A DNA stretch of 64,000 bases from Elusimicrobia bacterium CG_4_9_14_3_um_filter_62_55 (GTDB taxonomy: Bacteria; Elusimicrobiota; Elusimicrobia; UBA1565), in contig PFUL01000007.1 of NCBI GenBank assembly GCA_002790095.1, positions 1 to 64,000 on the forward strand, written 5' to 3'. This document shows, piece after piece, positions 1-7,672 of the stretch. The position numbers and the translations under genes were made by a program. The notes below the pieces were generated by a model. The model did no database searches and was not told the DNA's origin. It worked only from the letters and a program-made list of their open reading frames with translations. The number at the start of each line of letters is the position of its first letter. The first letter of the stretch is position 1.

Positions 1-88
1 GCATCCCTACTCGGGTCTGCTACGGGGCGTCTCGGCACTTACCCCGGCGGGACTTTCACCCGCTGGCCAGGCACAGCTTTCAGGGCAC
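1..88 (-). mobile_element. 5' end of a probable group II intron (partial, runs off window)
   Basis: Read on the minus strand, this stretch begins GTGCCCTGAAAG and continues into a GCGGG/CCCGC stem closed by TGAAAGT, followed by GGGGTAAGTGCCGA. A GGGTGAAAGTCCC hairpin near the 5' end followed by a GTAAGTGCC-like segment resembles domain I of bacterial group II introns. The first base of GTGCC at position 88 would be the 5' splice site. No reverse transcriptase is visible because the window ends. The element points away from the kinase gene that starts at 127. Alternatives are another structured RNA or a riboswitch, but no known riboswitch core was recognised. Confidence 0.5.
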
Positions 89-126
89 GACATAGCGGCA
101 GTATAGAAAAGTAGACTCTTGGGATC

Positions 127-1302
127 ATGGCGGATTCCAAGCACAAAGGCCGCGTATTGATCGCCGATGACGACGAGGCGTGGGCCGGCGTCTGCCAAAC
201 CGCGCTCCGTCGTCTCGGCTACGAAAGCGTCGTCGCGTTCAGCCGCAAGCAGGCCCTCGAACACGTCGACCGCAACGGTTTTTTCGACTTCGCCCTCGTC
301 GATCTTAATTTCCCGAGTGAAGAGGACGGCGCCGCGGTGATTTACGGAATCTCGCAGGCGAGCCCGGAAACCGACCCGATTCTCATGACGGCGACGCCCA
401 CGTTGGGGTCGGCGATCGATATCCTGCGCGAAGGCGCGAGCGACTACATCATCAAACCCTTCACCGAGGATTATCTCGGAACCATCCTCGAACGCTGCCG
501 TACGGCGCGAGCCGCCCGAAAGGACCTCGACGTGGCCAACCGGCTGCGCGAAGAACTGAAGGCGGCGTACGGGGAACTCCAGGAAACCGAGCGCCTCAAA
601 GACGCGTTTCTCTCCCGGGTCAGCCACGAACTCAACACGCCGCTCACCTACGTTTCGATGGCGGTCGGCCTGCTCGAAGAACAGATGGAGGATCGCGACG
701 ATCCCGATCTCTCCCGCAATATTTCGAGAGCCCGGGAAGGCGTCGAAGGGCTGCACAAGACCATCAACGACCTGCTTGCCTTCGTTGATTTGCAGAAACC
801 CGACCTGGAATTCGTCAAACGTCCCTTCGATCTCGGAGCGCTTCTTGACGGGGTGATCGGCAAGCACCGCCGACTCGCGCAAGCCAAGAAGCTTCCTTTG
901 TCTTTAGTCGCCGCTCCCGGGATGACGATCGAGGGAGACGCGCTGCTGCTGGAACGGGCGTTCGGACAACTCGTCGTCAACGCGCTCAATTTCAACCGCG
1001 AGGGGGGATCCGTCGACGTCCTCGCCAATCCCAAGGCCGACTGGATCACGGTGCGCGTCGTGGACCGCGGCAAGGGGATCCCCGCGGACAAGATCGGACG
1101 GATTTTCGAATCCTTCTACCAGGCCGCCGATTACCTCACGCGGGAGGTCGGCGGCTTGGGACTCGGCCTCTCGATCACCAAGCGCATCATTGAAGCGCAC
1201 GGCGGGGTAATCGGGGTCGAAAGCGCGGAAGGCCAAGGGACGACCGTCAAGGTCGAACTTCCCGCGGCGGGAACGTCCCCGTCTCTCCTCGTCACGGACT
1301 AG
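127..1302 (+). CDS. Hybrid response regulator / histidine kinase, cytoplasmic
   Basis: The protein (391 aa) starts with a CheY-like receiver domain, residues about 8-125: acidic pocket D14-D16, phospho-acceptor D59 in ALVDLNF, and the conserved lysine K110 in YIIKPF. A coiled linker (about 125-155) leads to a HisKA dimerisation domain with the phosphorylatable H167 in SRVSHELNTPLT. The C-terminal ATPase domain has an N-box (VVNALNFN), a G1 motif (DRGKGIP) and a G2 motif (GGLGLGLSI). No membrane segment is seen, so input presumably comes from an upstream kinase phosphorylating the receiver. The partner regulator is not adjacent. The ATG is preceded by TAGACT nine bases upstream and no clear ribosome binding site. 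The thioredoxin gene converges on it from the other strand. Confidence 0.9.
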   Translation: MADSKHKGRVLIADDDEAWAGVCQTALRRLGYESVVAFSRKQALEHVDRNGFFDFALVDLNFPSEEDGAAVIYGISQASPETDPILMTATPTLGSAIDILREGASDYIIKPFTEDYLGTILERCRTARAARKDLDVANRLREELKAAYGELQETERLKDAFLSRVSHELNTPLTYVSMAVGLLEEQMEDRDDPDLSRNISRAREGVEGLHKTINDLLAFVDLQKPDLEFVKRPFDLGALLDGVIGKHRRLAQAKKLPLSLVAAPGMTIEGDALLLERAFGQLVVNALNFNREGGSVDVLANPKADWITVRVVDRGKGIPADKIGRIFESFYQAADYLTREVGGLGLGLSITKRIIEAHGGVIGVESAEGQGTTVKVELPAAGTSPSLLVTD

Positions 1303-1303
1303 A

Positions 1304-1834
1304 TCAGATCAGGCCGAGCGCCCTGGAAAGGGCCTCGAGTTCGCTCTCAGGAATCGGCGGGGAGACGATGCGCAGCACGCCCGGCTGACTTCTCAGGATC
1401 GCCCCTTCCCCATTCGACACGAGAAATTGCGGGACCCCGCCCTTTAACGGGACGGTCCCTTCGGGATCCATCAAAGTGTCCGGTCCGAAACTGCTCGCGT
1501 AATCGCGCACCTCCGCCGGACGGTCGCGGCCGATGACGATGCGGGTCGCGATCCCGCGCTCGGCGAGCCATGGGCGAAGCGCCTTAACCAGATCCGTCGA
1601 CGCCCGGCAGACCCCGCACCACGGCGCCAGATACACGGTCAAGCAGCGGGCGGTCGGACAGGAGCTTAACGAAGCGGCTTCCCCGCCCCCGACCGTCGGC
1701 AAAGACATTTCACCGAAACCGGAGCGGGCGGGAAGGAGATTCGCGCCGCGCTGACGGGCCGCGACGAACAGTCCTCCAAGAACGACTGCGGCTCCGATTA
1801 AAACCGCCCACTGCGACCGGTCGCTTTTCTTCAC
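1304..1834 (-). CDS. Membrane-anchored thioredoxin-like protein (TlpA/DsbE type)
   Basis: A 176-aa protein with one N-terminal membrane segment (about residues 9-26) followed by a thioredoxin-like domain carrying the redox pair in APWCGVCRAS. A cis-proline-like GGVPQF sits downstream at the usual place. This arrangement fits a membrane-tethered thiol oxidoreductase facing the periplasm, of the kind that reduces apocytochrome or disulfide substrates. The window also encodes multiheme cytochromes and System II maturation, so a role in cytochrome assembly is possible but not shown. The start is GTG at 1834, chosen because TATAAT lies exactly six bases upstream and no Shine-Dalgarno is present. 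The gene ends two bases from the end of the convergent kinase gene. Confidence 0.8.
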   Translation of the reverse strand: MKKSDRSQWAVLIGAAVVLGGLFVAARQRGANLLPARSGFGEMSLPTVGGGEAASLSSCPTARCLTVYLAPWCGVCRASTDLVKALRPWLAERGIATRIVIGRDRPAEVRDYASSFGPDTLMDPEGTVPLKGGVPQFLVSNGEGAILRSQPGVLRIVSPPIPESELEALSRALGLI

Positions 1835-1840
1835 TCCCGC

Positions 1841-1846
1841 ATTATA
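1841..1846 (-). promoter_or_regulatory. -10 box of a probable leaderless promoter
   Basis: A perfect TATAAT on the minus strand is separated by six bases (GCGGGA) from the GTG start at 1834. Transcription would begin at or next to the start codon. No convincing -35 box was found. Confidence 0.6.
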
Positions 1847-1855
1847 ACCGGAAAT

Positions 1856-2344
1856 TTAGAGGCCCGCCTTCTCCCGTTCCGCGACCTTCTCGATGTCCGG
1901 AACCTTCATCCCCCATTCGCCCACCGGGGTATCGTTCTCGCGAACCCTGCAGTTCTCATCGGCGGCGCACTCGGAAACACCTTCGTCGGCGACCCGCATT
2001 TGTTCGCCCCGCACCGTCATCCCTTCGGAAATCCCAGCCGGAGACACCCGCATTTGCTCGCCGCGCGCGTCGATGCCGGCGGTCGAGGAGTCTCCCACGC
2101 GCATTTGCTCGCCCCTCGCGGAAAGACCGCCCACGACGCTCGCGGGCGTGACGCGCATCTGCTCTCCCCGAACGGATGGAACGATCCGATCGACCACCTG
2201 CGCCGCGACCGCGCGGCGGACGGCTTTTCGGTCCTCGGGGGCCAGCGCCTTGTACGCTCCGATATAGATCGCGACCGCCAAGGCCACGCCGAATAAGCGC
2301 ACGGCCCAAGACGGAATCTCGATTCTGCCGTCGAGGAGTTTCAT
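1856..2344 (-). CDS. Small membrane protein with four RGEQMRV repeats
   Basis: A 162-aa protein of unknown function. An N-terminal membrane segment (about residues 14-32) is followed by four near-identical copies of (V/A)RGEQMRV spaced by 9-10 variable residues, covering about residues 58-120. The tail holds a CAADENC pair of cysteines. The heptad is constant while the spacers vary, which suggests a selected ligand-binding or surface motif, not recent slippage alone. The repeats are also visible in DNA as recurring CGCATTTGCTCGCC blocks. The protein resembles nothing I can name. The neighbours are other secreted orphans on the same strand (2377-2931) and the thioredoxin gene. Confidence 0.7.
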   Translation of the reverse strand: MKLLDGRIEIPSWAVRLFGVALAVAIYIGAYKALAPEDRKAVRRAVAAQVVDRIVPSVRGEQMRVTPASVVGGLSARGEQMRVGDSSTAGIDARGEQMRVSPAGISEGMTVRGEQMRVADEGVSECAADENCRVRENDTPVGEWGMKVPDIEKVAEREKAGL

Positions 2345-2376
2345 GTTCGTTCCTTAAGTATGTTCGTGATTCGCCG

Positions 2377-2931
2377 TTAATTCAATCCCAGTTCCGCGAA
2401 CCTCTCAAAACCCTGCTTCATAAATTCCTTCAAGTCCGGGCCCATCTGCTGCCCCTTCTTCTTCGCCTGCTTGGCGCCCGCAGGAGCATCACCGTCCGAC
2501 GGATCGCCTCCCATCTGCTGACCGGGAGAACAATTCTCGGGATGCTCCGCGGAGCATACGACTTTCCGACCCTCGCGGTCGGCGGCGGAAATGCCGCTCG
2601 GAGGACGCGCGTCACCCGCGTTCGGGTCAAGACTCGTCAGCAGCCTGCCCTTCGCGCCTTTCGTGAGATCGCAAAGCTCGGGATTCGCCTCGCAGGCCTC
2701 CTGTTCGGCGCTTTTCGCGACCTTCATTTGGCCGTTAAAATCGCATTTCATGCCCGGGGTCGGGACGCAGATGTCCCACACCCATTTCCCGTTTTTCTTG
2801 ACTCGGATCGGGGTTCCGACTTCCCGGCCCTCGAGCCCGTCGTCCTTGGTGTTGACCGCCGCGAAAGCGGGAGCCGCGAAGGCCGCGATCAAAACCGCGG
2901 CGAGCGCATTATAAAGGTACTTGTGATTCAT
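2377..2931 (-). CDS. Secreted protein of unknown function, cysteine-containing
   Basis: The open frame extends upstream to 2973, but the start is placed at the ATG at 2931 (MNHKYLYNALAAVLIAAF) because GGAGG lies eight bases before it. The protein (184 aa) has a cleavable signal peptide ending near AFA. The mature part carries six cysteines, including a pair in WDICVPTPGMKCDF, and a low-complexity middle rich in Gly, Asp, Lys and Gln with two GQQMG motifs. It resembles no named family. The divergent gene at 3191 also encodes a small secreted orphan, and the two share a 259-bp intergenic region. Confidence 0.65.
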   Translation of the reverse strand: MNHKYLYNALAAVLIAAFAAPAFAAVNTKDDGLEGREVGTPIRVKKNGKWVWDICVPTPGMKCDFNGQMKVAKSAEQEACEANPELCDLTKGAKGRLLTSLDPNAGDARPPSGISAADREGRKVVCSAEHPENCSPGQQMGGDPSDGDAPAGAKQAKKKGQQMGPDLKEFMKQGFERFAELGLN

Positions 2932-3190
2932 CTTCATTTCCTCCACCTGTACTTTCAGGATGCCGAAAAGCACGGCCCAAAGCCACCACCCTAGGGCCCC
3001 CCGAAACCTAGGCCTAAAGGGAAGTTTTTCTTGAGAATAAAGGCTTCCTACATCATGACGAATCCGCGCAGAGACGCTTCTGGAGCAAGGGACGCAGAGG
3101 GGACTAGGTCTTCCCGCACAGGCCCCCGGACTTAGCCCCGGCTACGATAAAAGCAAGGCGGATCTCACAATCGCCGCTTGGAGGTGGGAA

Positions 3191-3688
3191 ATGTTCAATA
3201 GAAAACAAGTCATTTCGGCGATTGGAGCGTTCGTTCTAGCGACGGCGTCAGCGAGCGCCGAGGATTTCGGGTCTTTCAGCATCGGCCAAGGCGCCCTCGA
3301 CGCGATCGGGTCGATTAAGAAGGAGTCCAAGACGCTGCAAAAGAAGAAGAAAGGCGAATTCAAACAACGGGCGCAGCAGGCGAGAAAGGCGAAACTGAAA
3401 ACCCGACCCGGCGGCGGCGGCGGAATCGACGCCTGCGTCCCGCTCAAAAAATGGAAGGAAGGATCCTCGGAGCCCACCGCGCCTCGGGAAGAGCCGACCG
3501 AATCCCCGAGCAAAACCAGCCCGCGGCGCCCGGCGGACGGGAGCGAACACGGAGAACCGATGCAGGACGCGATCAGCGACGGCGCTTCAGGAGGGGGCGG
3601 TCGCTGCGCGGTACGTTCAGGGACCAAGTCCGGGGCCGTCAAACCCTCGAAGAATATGCCCTCCGCGCCGCTGCCTAACGGCGATTGA
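3191..3688 (+). CDS. Secreted basic low-complexity protein of unknown function
   Basis: A 165-aa protein with a signal peptide (residues 1-23, cut near ASASA), a lysine-rich stretch (QKKKKGEFKQRAQQARK), a run of glycines and a Pro/Ser/Glu-rich disordered tail. Two isolated cysteines remain in the mature part. The ATG at 3191 follows GGAGGTGGGAA, a good ribosome binding site. The gene ends just before a strong intrinsic terminator, so it is probably transcribed alone. No function can be assigned. Confidence 0.65.
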   Translation: MFNRKQVISAIGAFVLATASASAEDFGSFSIGQGALDAIGSIKKESKTLQKKKKGEFKQRAQQARKAKLKTRPGGGGGIDACVPLKKWKEGSSEPTAPREEPTESPSKTSPRRPADGSEHGEPMQDAISDGASGGGGRCAVRSGTKSGAVKPSKNMPSAPLPNGD

Positions 3689-3706
3689 CCTGAATCTACA
3701 GGAAAC

Positions 3707-3746
3707 GACCCCGCCGGGTATCCCCACCCGGCGGGGTCTTTCTTTT
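3707..3746 (+). terminator. Intrinsic terminator
   Basis: A perfect 12-bp stem, GACCCCGCCGGG with CCCGGCGGGGTC, is followed by TTTCTTTT. It closes the secreted-protein gene ending at 3688 and separates it from the regulator at 3763. Confidence 0.9.
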
Positions 3747-3750
3747 GTGG

Positions 3751-3756
3751 TAATAT
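3751..3756 (+). promoter_or_regulatory. -10 box of a probable leaderless promoter
   Basis: TAATAT lies six bases (TGAGCC) before the ATG at 3763, directly after the terminator of the upstream gene. No Shine-Dalgarno can fit between. Confidence 0.55.
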
Positions 3757-3762
3757 TGAGCC

Positions 3763-4617
3763 ATGGCTAAATTCGCGGACGTTCTGCGCCACGCTCGCGA
3801 GCAGGCGGGCTACACTTCCTCAAGGGGCTTCTACAACCGCAACGGCGGCACGAAGTTCTTCGGGTGTACCTACCGGCATTATTTGAACGTCGAAAGCGGC
3901 AAAACCATGCCCAGCGGCAAACTGATCGACCGCATCGCGGTCGCGCTGGGACTTTTGGTCGACCGCGACCGCGCACGCGCCTTCGTGCTCGGGTACCTGA
4001 ACTCGACCGCGGAATCCGAAGAACTCGTCAATCTGATCGTTCAGACTCTCGGACCGGCGCCGGACAAGTTCAAGACCGCGGAATCCCCGCTGGTGGATTC
4101 CATGGCCCGCGTGAACAAGGCCCATACCTTCGATCTCAGCCGCGAGCAGAGCGAGTGGCAGTGCAAATCTCCCGAGAATTATTGGACTTTCACGATCATT
4201 TCGCACGACAAGGGCGCCTGGGACGCCGGCACGATCGCGGACGCCACCGGCTTCGATAGAAAGAAGATCGAAAGCGCGCTGAAGGACCTGCTGAAATTTA
4301 AGCTCGTCAGGAAGCAGGGCAAGGACGCCTACGCCTGTCCGCACGCGGGGAAGGTGTTCCAGCACCCCGACAGCAAGATCTACTCGATGGGCTTGAGCGC
4401 GCTGCGCGATTACCGCAAGGACATGGCCGAGAAGAACGGCGAGACCTTGATGCGCTACCACTTCTTCTCCCGCGCTCCGGAGTCGGAACTGCGGCACTAC
4501 TTCCAGTACCTGATCAAGTCCGTTCAAGGCGCGGAGGTCTGCTCGACGATGGAGAAAGGTCCCGACACGACCTTCTTCGAGATCGAGACCAACGTCCGGA
4601 AAGTCCTGCCCTTCTAG
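3763..4617 (+). CDS. DUF4423/TIGR02147-like transcriptional regulator
   Basis: A 284-aa protein. Residues 1-70 look like a helix-turn-helix module (FADVLRHAREQAG ... YRHYLNVESGKTMPSGKLIDRI), a variant of the XRE fold. Residues about 130-210 look like a winged helix (AGTIADATGFDRKKIESALKDLL). The overall plan resembles the TIGR02147/DUF4423 regulators that accompany secreted-protein gene sets in several deep-branching phyla. The target is unknown; the neighbours are a secreted orphan upstream and an isochorismatase-like gene convergent downstream. The start is the ATG six bases after TAATAT, and the gene ends with TAG abutting a copy of the 57-bp repeat. Confidence 0.6.
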   Translation: MAKFADVLRHAREQAGYTSSRGFYNRNGGTKFFGCTYRHYLNVESGKTMPSGKLIDRIAVALGLLVDRDRARAFVLGYLNSTAESEELVNLIVQTLGPAPDKFKTAESPLVDSMARVNKAHTFDLSREQSEWQCKSPENYWTFTIISHDKGAWDAGTIADATGFDRKKIESALKDLLKFKLVRKQGKDAYACPHAGKVFQHPDSKIYSMGLSALRDYRKDMAEKNGETLMRYHFFSRAPESELRHYFQYLIKSVQGAEVCSTMEKGPDTTFFEIETNVRKVLPF

Positions 4618-4672
4618 CGGGGCGGAAGCCCCGCTGTGCCGGCTTTCACCGGGGCTACAAGGACAGCCGGCG
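4618..4672 (+). repeat. 57-bp palindromic element, diverged intergenic copy
   Basis: The copy begins at the base after the regulator's TAG stop. It opens with the hairpin GCGGGGCGGAAGCCCCGC and then follows the element consensus (GTGCCGG ... GGGGCTA ... GCCGG) with more substitutions than the other five copies. It may also act as a transcription stop between the two convergent genes. Confidence 0.7.
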
Positions 4673-4675
4673 AAG

Positions 4676-5230
4676 CTACTTAATCAGGGCCTGAACTTCT
4701 TTAAAGCGCGGGTGCTTCGCGTCGCCCATCCATTCAAACAACGCCGTCTCGACGCAGGAGGGGATCGCCCCGGACGAGCGCATCTTCGCCAAGCCCGCCT
4801 CGCGGTTCGACGCCGCGCGCGAAGCGATCGCCTCTTCGATCAAGTGCACTTGATGGCCGGACGCGAGCAGTTGGTGAACGGTTTGATTGACGCAGACATG
4901 CGTTTCGATGCCGCAGACGACGACCTGCCGTCGGGCGAGCGCGTCGACGCGCGCGCGGATCGCCTCGTCGCCGAGACAGCCGAACGCGGTTTTTTCGAGG
5001 ACCTCGACTCCCTCGGGATACGCGGCGACGAGTTCCGCCGTCGTGCGCCCGAGCCCTTTTGGGTACTGCTCGCTGACGATCACGGGAACGCCCAACAGCC
5101 CCGCGGCCTTGAGCAGGATCTTCGATTTCGCGATCACGCGGCCGCAGCCGTCAATGATCGGGACGAACTTCTCCTGAATGTCGACGACAAGCAGAAGGCT
5201 GGTCTCGGGGCGCAGCATGCGGTTTTCCAT
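4676..5230 (-). CDS. Isochorismatase-family cysteine hydrolase
   Basis: A 184-aa protein of the usual length for the family. The catalytic triad is visible: D17 in LLVVDIQ, K80 in LEKTAFG and nucleophile C113 in GIETHVCVNQT, with the non-proline cis-peptide region just before the cysteine. It is cytoplasmic and probably hydrolyses an amide or ester such as a nicotinamide-like substrate; the substrate cannot be read from sequence. Close relatives are often annotated YcaC-like or as mitochondrial isochorismatase-domain proteins. The ATG is preceded by TATAAT with a six-base gap. The gene stands alone, convergent with the regulator and downstream of the large secreted orphan. Confidence 0.9.
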   Translation of the reverse strand: MENRMLRPETSLLLVVDIQEKFVPIIDGCGRVIAKSKILLKAAGLLGVPVIVSEQYPKGLGRTTAELVAAYPEGVEVLEKTAFGCLGDEAIRARVDALARRQVVVCGIETHVCVNQTVHQLLASGHQVHLIEEAIASRAASNREAGLAKMRSSGAIPSCVETALFEWMGDAKHPRFKEVQALIK

Positions 5231-5236
5231 GCCCCG

Positions 5237-5242
5237 ATTATA
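5237..5242 (-). promoter_or_regulatory. -10 box of a probable leaderless promoter
   Basis: TATAAT on the minus strand, then CGGGGC, then the ATG at 5230. It lies in the 20-bp gap after the upstream gene. Confidence 0.55.
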
Positions 5243-5250
5243 GCGCTTCC

Positions 5251-7593
5251 TTAGTCGTTCAGTTCCGGCGGCGGCTCGAAGCGGCGGCGCGTGCGGCTCA
5301 TGCCGGCGACGAGTTCGGCGTCGTCCATCTCGCGGTTGTAGGCGAAGCGGCGGTCGACGTCCTTCTCGCCTTTCTGTTTTTTGTCGACGCGGACGTAGAA
5401 CTCGGCGGAGAGATCCATCGGATCGACGAGTTGGACGAACACCTTGAGAATCGAATCGTAGGCGAGATCCGACTTCGCCTCCCCGCCCAGCACTTTCGCG
5501 AAAAGTCTCGCCCGCTCGTCGGGATCGTTCGCCGCACGCACCTTCGCGAGATCGCGCAGGATGTCCGAAGCCTTCTGGGCGACCCAGTACACGTCCTGGC
5601 GGTCGTTCTGGCCGCCCTTGCCGAAAACCGACCCGCCGACCGCGCGCACGACCTTGTTGGTGTTGTAGCGCAGTTTGCTGTCCGGGCCGATCTGACCCTG
5701 ACGGATCAATTCCATCATGATCCGCTGATCCTGGCCGCTCAACGTGTTGGCGTAGGCCTTGAGCACCGTGTCGGCCGGGGCGAACACGACGTCGCGCACG
5801 GCCTTCGCGCCGAAGGCGAGGCTGAAGGTCATCACGCCGCGCTTGTAGCCCTTCGCGGTCCTGGTATTCTCGAAGCCCTTGCCGTTGCTCCGAGGCCCCC
5901 GGCGCTCGTTGTAAAGAGAGCCCTTCGGGAACAGGTCCTCCACCGGGAGGCGCGTGCGCGCGTTCGTCCCGGCCCCGGCGACGCCGGCATACTTCATCAC
6001 CTCGTCGGCCTTCTCGACCATGCCGCGCGCGGTCGGAGCGCCTTTGCGCAAAAAGCCCTCCTGATGCACATACACCGCGACCGGCTCGGACTGCGCGCCG
6101 GTGGCGTCTTTAAAGGTGAAGACCTGCGCGGTCTTCTGCTCGTTGTGCTTGACCCACTGGCCCAAGAAGGGGATATCGAACCAGGCGGTTTCCCCGCCAT
6201 CGTTGACGCGGTGGACGCGGACCTCGGTCCCTTCGTCGTCGGCGATCACGTAGCGGTCCTTCTCGACCCCGTCATGCGAGCGGTGGTCCACGAGAAACGG
6301 AAGCACGAAGCGGAAGTTCCCGGTGTCGCGCTCGTACTCATCGAGACCGGCGAAACTCGGATCGCGGCCGACGGTCTCCCCGTATTTACGGGATATATCG
6401 TCGAGCTTCTCGCGCGCATTGCGGTCGTCGCGCAGAATCTTGACGCTGTTGCTGACCATGCGGCGCAGCACGCTGAGCGTGTGCAGGTCGCCGCGCAGCA
6501 CCTGCATCAGCTGCTCCATCTGCCGGTCGTCGCGGGGATCGAGGATAAACTCCAGAAGGAGACGATTGCCGTCGCGGTTCTCGTGAGTAAGCCCGAGCTG
6601 CACCGCGGTGTATTGGTTAAGCTCCCGGGCGATCTGTCTGTCAATGAGCCCGACGAGCTGTTTGACCAGGAATATCTCGACGCTGGGGAGCCCGAACGCC
6701 ACGGCCGGCACATAGTGGACGACGCTGCCTCCCTTCGTAAGGATCTTGGCTTGCTCCAGCCGGATGCGAAAGCGAAGCTTGTCTTCGGACATGCGGTAGA
6801 GAGAGACCGTAGCCGAACCTTCCTTATCGCGGCCGAACTCGATGGATACCGGCATGTCCTCGTTGGCGTAGCCGACGCCCGCTCCGAAGCCCATGCGCAG
6901 GTAGATCGGCATCTTCCACACTTCGCCGACCGCCATCTGCTGCACGCGCTCGGTCTTCGCGGGGAGTATCGTCTTAAAGTCCCAAACCTTCAGAAGCGTC
7001 CCGAGCTCATCGCAGGACTTCTTGCCCGCCAGCGGCCGAACGACGATGGACTCCCCCCACCACCGGGCGCCCAGGCGCAGGGAGACCGGCACATGGTCGA
7101 CGATATCGAGCAGTTTTTCGGAATGCGTCAGAGACAATTCGATCTTCGCCCGATCGACGATCGCGAAGGTACCGGTCGGGTAGCGGCGCAGGCGCCGGTT
7201 GACCTCGATGCCGGTCTCGCCGTATTCGGCGATGTCGACCTTCTGTTTCAGCTTGAGCTTGAGGGATTTGCAAACCTGATCGAAGGCCCGGTCGTTGAGC
7301 CGGTCCCAGAACCGGTCGTCGTCTCCCGCCGCCGGGTCCGAATCTCCCAAATCGTCATCGGGCTCGAGCGACACCCAGTCGGATCCCGGAACCGGCACGC
7401 CGCGCAGATTGCCGTTCTCGCCGACCGCGAAGCCCCGCACCGGGGAGGCGCCCGCGGCTTCTGACAACGCCTCCTCCAAAGACGCCCCCTGCCCATCGAA
7501 GGCGGAGCCCATCGCGTCCTTCTCGATCGCGGCCCGCAGCGGCGCGGCAAAAGTGAGGGAGACGGCTAGAAGGGAGGAGAAAATCTTCAACAT
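5251..7593 (-). CDS. Large secreted protein of unknown function (780 aa)
   Basis: A signal peptide (residues 1-21, cut near PLRAA) heads a long, mostly polar protein with alternating charged and hydrophobic stretches and no membrane segment after the signal. I recognise no domain or catalytic motif. The central part (about 200-420) has beta-rich amphipathic segments such as VGYANEDMPVSIEFG, and the C-terminal third is helical and highly charged. A periplasmic or outer-membrane-associated structural role would fit but is only a guess. It is transcribed away from the frameshifted gene at 7663-9235 on the same strand, after a hairpin that probably terminates that transcript. Confidence 0.7.
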   Translation of the reverse strand: MLKIFSSLLAVSLTFAAPLRAAIEKDAMGSAFDGQGASLEEALSEAAGASPVRGFAVGENGNLRGVPVPGSDWVSLEPDDDLGDSDPAAGDDDRFWDRLNDRAFDQVCKSLKLKLKQKVDIAEYGETGIEVNRRLRRYPTGTFAIVDRAKIELSLTHSEKLLDIVDHVPVSLRLGARWWGESIVVRPLAGKKSCDELGTLLKVWDFKTILPAKTERVQQMAVGEVWKMPIYLRMGFGAGVGYANEDMPVSIEFGRDKEGSATVSLYRMSEDKLRFRIRLEQAKILTKGGSVVHYVPAVAFGLPSVEIFLVKQLVGLIDRQIARELNQYTAVQLGLTHENRDGNRLLLEFILDPRDDRQMEQLMQVLRGDLHTLSVLRRMVSNSVKILRDDRNAREKLDDISRKYGETVGRDPSFAGLDEYERDTGNFRFVLPFLVDHRSHDGVEKDRYVIADDEGTEVRVHRVNDGGETAWFDIPFLGQWVKHNEQKTAQVFTFKDATGAQSEPVAVYVHQEGFLRKGAPTARGMVEKADEVMKYAGVAGAGTNARTRLPVEDLFPKGSLYNERRGPRSNGKGFENTRTAKGYKRGVMTFSLAFGAKAVRDVVFAPADTVLKAYANTLSGQDQRIMMELIRQGQIGPDSKLRYNTNKVVRAVGGSVFGKGGQNDRQDVYWVAQKASDILRDLAKVRAANDPDERARLFAKVLGGEAKSDLAYDSILKVFVQLVDPMDLSAEFYVRVDKKQKGEKDVDRRFAYNREMDDAELVAGMSRTRRRFEPPPELND

Positions 7594-7645
7594 CGGGGGA
7601 TAGGCCTCGGCCGAGGTGTCGGCGTTTAGAGGTTAATAGTAGCAC

Positions 7646-7672
7646 AAGGGCCTAGGTTAAGTCTAGGCCCTT
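7646..7672 (-). terminator. Inverted repeat, probable terminator overlapping a stop codon
   Basis: AAGGGCCTAG, a seven-base loop and CTAGGCCCTT form a perfect 10-bp stem. The TAG stop of the minus-strand gene ending at 7663 lies inside one arm. The downstream T-run is short, so termination may be partial. Confidence 0.5.

Noticed and set aside
1-126. Upstream hairpin considered as a riboswitch controlling the hybrid kinase
   Set aside because: The recognisable RNA lies on the opposite strand, pointing away from the kinase, and fits a group II intron start better.
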